Below are positions 57,941 through 64,000 of a stretch of DNA of 64,000 nt, piece after piece. Below the pieces are notes generated by a model, which was not told the DNA's origin, made no database searches, and was given only the letters and a program-made list of their open reading frames with translations. Position numbers and translations under genes: made by a program. The stretch covers positions 16,661,444 to 16,725,443 of the forward strand of contig QVOM02000034.1 in assembly GCA_003586115.2 (NCBI GenBank). Direction: 5' to 3'. Position 1 is the stretch's first letter. Each line of letters opens with the position of its first letter. Source of the stretch: Salvator merianae (lineage: Eukaryota; Chordata; Lepidosauria; Squamata; Teiidae).

Positions 57941-59299
57941 AATATGAGAAAACAATTTCCAAGTCAATAATGTATCCCACTTCTTAAAAACCATTTAAAA
58001 CAACTAAATTGATAATTATTTATTTATTTATTTATTTATTTATAAGCCCTCGTTTAAAGCAAAACCTTCTCAAATCCAGCTTTTTCCCCAAGTGCCTAAG
58101 AACCATATATAATACAATATTCCATGTGTTACAGGTCCTTCTATCTAAATCCTATCAGCCCTTAATAAAAAGTGACAGTATGCTTCACCTTCCAAACATA
58201 AGTATTTTTGCACCATTACCTGGAAATGTACCACACACTGTAATACAGTGATCAGATCATTTGCATAACATCTGAATAGGCATGAGATTGGAAAACATAT
58301 CCTTCCCCAGAAGAGATGATGCCTTGCAAATCTTTGCCCATGGCACTCATAACTTAGGCATTAGAAGCAATGTTTTTCCATAACCCCACTAAACTCAGTG
58401 GAATCTACTTCTGACTACATATGCTGAGAATTATTCTGTGGCATTATTCACATGGGTTTCTAAGGACAAGCGTAACATCCAAACACCTGGGTTCCAGGGG
58501 CCAGGGGGTCCAAACACTCCTACCCCTACCAGTCCCAGGCCACCACATCCCCCAACTGAAGCACCTTACCATGAGCCACTTTAAGTTACTCTGCACCGCT
58601 TGAGTTGGGGAAATTTGCCTTCTCCCTCTGTGTGGATGGACAGGGGGGAGAAGAGGCTAAATCCCATCTGGAATTGGTGCGCAGAGAACTGAAGATGGCC
58701 ATCTTAAGGCACAACTTCCAGTCCTCCCAAAAGAGACTGAGCAGGGTGCTCAGAGCTGCCTGTGAAGTTCCAGATGCCGCTTTGAGACATGCAGTATTTG
58801 ACTGCTTTGGTCACCCCTATTGCAGCTCCCAGCTTCCCACCTCAGATCCTGCGTAGAGGGAGAGGCATATTTTATAGTAGATCAACATACCTCAGCAACA
58901 AAAGAGGTCATTGTTTATGGTTGGAAAGACCCCCAAAATGGCCATTACAGTATAGACAAAACGTCTTTTCAATTAATAAATGAGAAAAAAGAAAAGTATA
59001 ATTTACGAAGAATGGAGGGGAATTGAACAATAAGCGAAAAAAGGATGAAGATTAAACAATATATGGAAACAAACTCAAGAGGTCGAAGACCTGATACAGA
59101 AGATGAATAGGATCTTCCAGTGTAATGTACAACTTTGACAGGATGGGAGGGTGGGGCAGAAGTAATAAATTAAATTATACTATTGGGGACATCTTCTTGT
59201 GTAAAATGGTTGGATATGTATGTGTATTAATATAAATAAATATATATATATATTTTAAAAAACCTTCCCCTTTCAGGCTCTACATGGGTGCAGTCCATG
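57941..59299. other. No gene; (TTTA)n and (TA)n tracts
   Basis: (TTTA)n at 58015-58043 and (TA)n near 59238-59254. The 83-codon frame at 58605-58856 has an alpha-helical, charged look but matches nothing that I recognise; it may be LINE-derived. Confidence 0.35.
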
Positions 59300-60035
59300 T
59301 CGTTAAACAGTTCACACTTACCAGACTGGAATTGTCTATGCAGACAATTCCAGGCCAGTCAAGATCAAGGTAGGTTCGGGCCATTCACATTTTGCGTGCT
59401 GGAATAGCCTCGTTCTGTTCCAACAGTGCACAAAATGCAAATAGCTGAAATGGATCACCATTGCAGAGTCCAAGCCTCAGTTTTGGACTTGGCAAGTAGA
59501 TCAAGGAACTCAAATGACTATGCAGCCACAGTCATGCAGTCCACACCCGCTCACCACCCAGTACACATAAGACATGCAAAGACACCATTCCCAAGCTGGT
59601 CCTTGCACATCAGGTAAGCTTGTGGACAACTTTTAAGTTATCCACAGCAGGAACAGCTCAGGGAGGGCTCAGACAGCTTTACGATCACATGTATAGCAGT
59701 TTTTGGACTGTTGTGCAATGTTTCATAGTTCTTCTGAGAAGCTAAGCTTTTGGACATAGCTACGACGGGCATCTTCACAGGATTTGACTTCTGGAAGTCA
59801 AATCTTCTTAAGACAGACATTGTAGCTACATCCAAAAGCTTAGGTTCTCAGAAGACCTATGGAACACAGCACAACAGCCCAAAAACTACTGCACAAGAGA
59901 CTGAAACCAGTTGTGAAAGCCTACATTCTACCATAGTTTTAAGATCACTGTGTAACAGCATCTTGGTGTGGAGATGGAGTTCCAGCAGATGACGTGGGAA
60001 GTTCCTGCAGGTAAGTGTGAAAACACCTTCAATCT
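59300..60035. mobile_element. MITE with giant internal palindrome
   Basis: Left region CAGTTCACACTTACCAGACTGG with hairpin CTGGAATTGTCT / AGACAATTCCAG (59326-59353); right region GCAGGTAAGTGTGAAAACACC. The middle is a palindrome of about 200 bp (59696-59892). Related by its hairpin to 62209-62665. Confidence 0.55.
59696..59892. repeat. Large imperfect palindrome, about 95-bp arms
   Basis: GCAGTTTTTGG at the left pairs with CCAAAAACTACTGC at the right. Inward come CAGAAG/CTTCTGAG, GCTAAGCTTTTGGA / TCCAAAAGCTTAG, ATAGCTAC/GTAGCTAC and GATTTGACTT / AAGTCAAATC around a CTGG centre. Mismatches are scattered. Confidence 0.85.
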
Positions 60036-61030
60036 CTATCTTCTCTACCCCAACAAAGTAGGAAAAATATTCTTCAGGAAAGCCTATCTAAACAATTTAG
60101 TATCTACTAAAACAGTGAAACCTGTTGGGTAAAAACATTGGAATTTCACTTTAGCTGAAAGCTTTGAATATTCAGATCCTTGAACTTGCATTGGCTGTCC
60201 AAGAACTTTCATCTCTTGCTGCTAAACTGTTTCATTTAAATTGCTATCTCAGCAGCCCCCTGTTGAGTGTCTATTTTATTCTGAATGGCTGTGATTTGAT
60301 TATCTTTTTCCATGAGCCCTTGCAATAGTGTGGATATGCTTAAGTATAATTAGATGAAGTGTGATGTGAACGCCAACAATATTTTCTAGCCATTGGTTTT
60401 AGAAAACCTTGCTAGAGAGAAGCCAAGCAATAAAAAGATGTTTTTTTCAGTTTTCATGTAAATGAAAAGTATTATAATCCATCATATATTTTAACATTAG
60501 CTTTTTTTCCCCCTCCAATCCGAAAGGAAACACTGATTAAAAACATAATTTAATACAAATTACTCAGTGGAGCATAATAAGATAAAAATATCTTCCAACC
60601 ATAAAAGTTTCACAGACATTTGGGCAAAGATGATAATGGTATAGCAAAAGTTGTTTAAAATGACATGGGAAAACACTCTGCTAGTTTTGTGTTGTTGTTT
60701 AATTGTAGTTGTTTTATTTTGTGCACATGCCTAGAACATTGCTAGAAAGAAGAAGGGAGAATAAAACAATCTGGCCACTGGAGAAAAAAAAAAAGCTTTT
60801 GTCTAATAGTACAACCCACGAGTTCTGTTTATCTATCTGCAAACTTCTTTAAACCAAGCCATAAACTAAGGCAAATAGATATTGTTTGTTCTGAGTTGCA
60901 TTTGACCTGCCCAAACTTGCCCTGTTAAGAAGCATGCATGAGAACATTAGTTCATCTTACTGGCACCAGATCTCCAGAGTTTCAGACATAGGTCTTCTCA
61001 GCTTTTTGCTACACGATGCATTAAACTGAA
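60036..61030. other. Low-repeat AT-rich segment
   Basis: No gene and no recognised repeat. Confidence 0.35.
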
Positions 61031-61420
61031 GATGTCAGGGAACCTATGGCAACATCCACATAGACGATTGAAAAGTGCCAGCAATGTGCTGGGAGCAGAA
61101 GACCCACACACAGACATTAGTGGCAGGAACGGTCCAAGGCCTGTTCCGGAGCCCAGTAACATTTCACCAAGCTCCCGAAGAAGATCCACTTCCAAGGCCA
61201 TTCTGGTGGCATGGCAAATAACTTCAAAGTCGGGGAACCTTTGTTCCCTGGCTTCAAAGGTAGACTGTGCCAGACCGGACTAACTGTTGAACAGACATCT
61301 GCCATTCCACTCCACCTGCCCTACCCCATTCCTGGTCCTAAAACCTTCCTCTGGGCCAGGCACATTCTCTGTAGAAGCACCATAGGTACATGTGCAGATC
61401 TTGCTATGTATAGAAAACAT
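61030..61420. mobile_element. Possible MITE fragment with GGGAAC hairpin
   Basis: Contains GGGGAACCTTTGTTCCCTGG (about 61236), the hairpin shared with 3668, 31528, 42391, 47243 and 53420. No ends visible. Confidence 0.35.
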
Positions 61421-61959
61421 GTGTTCTAATACTGATCAATAGACCTTCCCCATTGGTGTGGCCTAAATTTGCCTTTAGATGTATTCTGCTATCATCCCAC
61501 TGATCTTGCTTAGATCTTGATTGTTTAATAGTTATTTGCAGTGGTAACATGTACAGTTCAGCAGGAGGAAGGCCTGTTTCTCCAGCTGGATCCTAGCCTT
61601 TGATCTCTGTGGATCATGTTTTGATCTACAGTTTGATTACCTGTTTCCATGGGCTGTCATTGTTTGTCTTATATCTTTGCATCTTTTTACTGCTAGCAAA
61701 GATTAAGAATGGCCTTAGATAAAATCTGATTCAACATTTGTAAAGCACTAGTTTTTTAATATGGACGTTTCAGTACTGGTGGCTGGTATAATTTGTTTTA
61801 GATTTTATATGACTTGTTTGCAGGGCTATGTCAAAAATATACTGTCAGATCTAAATGGGCTTTGAATATGGGAATAGCTCAGTCTTGTGGCTGAATTAGG
61901 TAGTAGCCGGGGATGGCATACTTTAAGGGATAGAAAATCTATGGCAAAGCAGGACAGCA

Positions 61960-62205
61960 TTTTTAAAAATGACTATATGGATCTTGCCAACAAAGGTCCA
62001 CATAGTCAAAACTATGGCCTTTTCCAGTAGTAGCATATGGCAGTGAGAGTTGGACCATAAAGAAGGCTAAATGCCAAAGAATCGACAAAGAATTGTGGTG
62101 CTGTAGAACATTTCTGCAAGTCCCTTGGACCGCAAGAAGTTCAAATAAGTCAAAACTGAAGGAAATCAACGACTACTCACTGGAAAAACTAATACTGAAG
62201 CATAA
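61960..62205 (+). mobile_element. BovB/RTE LINE fragment
   Basis: CTTGCCAACAAAGGTCCACA, TATGGCAGTGAGAGTTGGAC and GTCCCTTGGACCGCAAGAAG encode the BovB C-terminal series, here YGSESWTIKKAK, ELWCCRTFLQVPWTARSSNKS and LKEINDYSLEKL. It has been shortened and frameshifted. It ends where the next MITE begins. BovB is widespread in squamates, which supports the lineage inference. Confidence 0.8.
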
Positions 62206-62208
62206 ACC

Positions 62209-62665
62209 CAGGACCTTTTCGCACGTAGATGCAGGAATATCCCATGCAGTCCCCTGGAATGCCGCATCTGCACTTGGTTGCCACCGCAGCTGTCTTGAAG
62301 TTGCTAAGTCTTCCTTGGGCTGTTCCAGCTGTGGGCAACTTAAAGCTTACCTGAAGCGCAAGGAACAGTCCAGGAATGGTGTCTTTGCACCTTTTCTGGG
62401 TGCTGTATGACAAGAAGGCTTGGTCTGCATCACTGCAGCTGCAGAATCATTTGCAGTTTCCAGATCTCCCTGCAAAGTCCAAACCTGGGACTAGGATTCT
62501 GCAATGGCGATCCATTCTAGCCATTTGCATTTTGCACACTGCTGGAAAAGAATGGGGATGTTTCAGCACACAAGATGCAAATGGTCCCAACCTATCTTGC
62601 TCTTGTTCTGACTGGAATTATCTGCATAGGCAATTCCAATCTGGTAAGTGTGGAACAGGTCTCAA
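62209..62665 (+). mobile_element. MITE, GCACTT-TIR superfamily, copy 16
   Basis: Left GACCTTTTCGCACGTAG and right GGTAAGTGTGGAACAGGTC are inverted. A subterminal imperfect hairpin GGAATTATCTGCATAGGCAATTCC-type (62614-62638) corresponds to 59326-59353. It abuts a BovB fragment on the left. Confidence 0.6.
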
Positions 62666-62671
62666 ATACGT

Positions 62672-62850
62672 TGGGCATTTTTGCATTTTATACTAATGAG
62701 TGTTGGGATGCTCACTAGTGAAGTGCATCCGTACTGTGCAGAGACCATCGCAATCAGGAGCAGACTACAACTGCTTCCGATCACTGCTTGCTGGGGAGCA
62801 CAAAATCGTGCTCCAAAGCTGTACCAGGAGCAGCTGGAACAGATGTTGGG
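62672..62850 (+). mobile_element. MITE, GCACTT-TIR superfamily, copy 17 (5' part)
   Basis: TTTTTGCATTTTATACTAATGAG-type start, GCTCACTAGTGAAGTGCATCC, then the GGAGCACAAAATCGTGCTCC hairpin and AGCTGTACCAGGAGCAGCTGG. It stops before the X-box core. Confidence 0.6.
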
Positions 62851-64000
62851 CAGGATGATTCTGACTGCCTCTGGCAGAATAGCCTTCAGGACCAACTTTG
62901 CTTTTGTCCTGTTTACCCTATGCAGAAGTAACCAAAGAGGCAGGTAGCTCCTAATGCATCCAAAAGACATAGGAGCTACTGCATTCCAGCAGTCTGAAAA
63001 TTTCTCAGAAGTGCTAAGATCAGCCACAATTTAGAGGTGCCATAACGTTGAGTTGAACAAAGTTAACAGTTTCAATTCTCGCGTCAACCTAGAAAAAAAG
63101 TGAGGAAGTGCCATTTTCTGGTGTTAACACATGAATATGCAAGTTACAGATACCAAATTCCAATACAATTGTTCAGTCACATATAGTCAGAATTTGCAGA
63201 TATTAAAACTGTGCATAATCAGGGAAGGCTGGACAGAATGGCCATAGGCTCCTTTCTCTCCCCTCCTTTTCTCATTATCTATGTATTTATTATTTGTATA
63301 TACAACCTGTCATTCCCCAAAGGGCCACAAATGGGCAACAAAATGATAAATGTGAAACAAGAAGCTTGTGTCATTTGTACCCATGAAGCATTCTGTCACT
63401 CAGAAGCCACAACAGGAAGTGTGGCAGCTTTATAGTATCCTGTTGCTCAGCTTTTCTACAAAAGCGGATTAGATAATAAGCAACCTTAATCCTTTTCTAA
63501 ATGATTTCAAACAAACAAACTCGCAGCTGCCTTGTACTTTGGAAGCAAGGAGGAAGGTTAGGACAAATACATAAGATCCTGTTTGAATTCAGATTGATTT
63601 TGTGGAATTTCATATTCAAACAAGAAAATACATTTGAACGTGAACTCCATTCAAACCCACTTCTGTTTGTCAAGCCCATTCAAATGCATTGACTCCAAAT
63701 GCACACAGTATTGCTGCTTTATTCCCAATAGCAGGCTGTGTCTCCATGTACCAGGTGAGGTGTCTGGTAACGTGCTGTCTGTAGTTATGTCTCCATTCAT
63801 GGCAGCAGTATGCACCTCACAGTGATTGTGCCACCCCATTTCCAGGTGCAATCACTGATGGAGGTGCCATTTTTACTACCCTAAACAAAGGCACTCTGTC
63901 CACTGCTGGAAATGTTCCCTCCATGATTGCAAATGGAGATGCAGAGGTGTCTTTTTCAGCAGTGGATCAAAGCACTTCCCACACACACACATTATGGAGC
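62851..64000. other. No gene recognised
   Basis: Short frames only; the 121-codon minus frame (62662-63027) overlaps MITE copy 17. Near the end (63840-63990) words such as TTTCCAGGTGCAATCACTG hint at another decayed MITE. Confidence 0.3.

Noticed and set aside
1..64000. CRISPR arrays, bacterial operons or tRNA genes
   Set aside because: No regularly spaced direct repeats, operon-like frames or cloverleaf-forming sequences were seen; the DNA is clearly vertebrate.

Overview
This window looks like intergenic or intronic DNA from a squamate reptile. I find no intact protein-coding gene and no convincing host exon. The lineage inference rests on repeat content: a BovB/RTE LINE fragment (61960-62205), several CR1 LINE tails, L2-clade LINEs encoding a YADDT reverse transcriptase motif, and a dense load of hAT- and PIF/Harbinger-like miniature transposons. 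BovB together with CR1 points to a lizard or snake; I cannot name the species. All longer open frames are either remains of LINE reverse transcriptases or chance frames inside repeats.

Layout. 0.6-2.2 kb: an L2 LINE on the minus strand, split by a solo LTR with its own TATA box and poly(A) signal. 4.5-5 kb: first copy of the dominant MITE superfamily (ends resembling GGGCCTGTTYGCACTT). 8.5-10 kb: an old hAT MITE. 11.4-17 kb: MITE copies, an L2 and a CR1 fragment, and a CpG-rich hAT element (15537-16660) with a perfect 8-bp target duplication, nested in another MITE. 19-23.1 kb: MITEs, two adjacent PIF-like elements sharing one target trinucleotide, and a second young hAT element (22395-23114). 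24.5-30 kb: CR1 split by a PIF MITE, and a MITE with a near-identical 304-bp tandem duplication. 31-35 kb: an inverted-repeat element and several MITEs. 36.8-39.3 kb: CR1 fragments and the most striking object of the window, a CR1 tail fused exactly at the mature 3' end of an 18S rRNA fragment. 39.5-48.3 kb: hAT and PIF MITEs and two L2 copies with reverse transcriptase remains. 48.3-64 kb: longer unique stretches, a dispersed repeat pair, more MITEs, a roughly 200-bp palindrome and the BovB fragment.

The features do not act together as a pathway. They are a layered record of transposition. Four observations stand out: the 18S-CR1 chimera, which fits LINE template switching; subterminal hairpins that keep perfect stems while their sequence changes from copy to copy; an RFX/X-box-like palindrome at the core of at least a dozen MITE copies; and a graded CpG-decay series within one hAT MITE family. 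Boundaries of old repeats are approximate throughout, and family names come from recognition, not from a database search.
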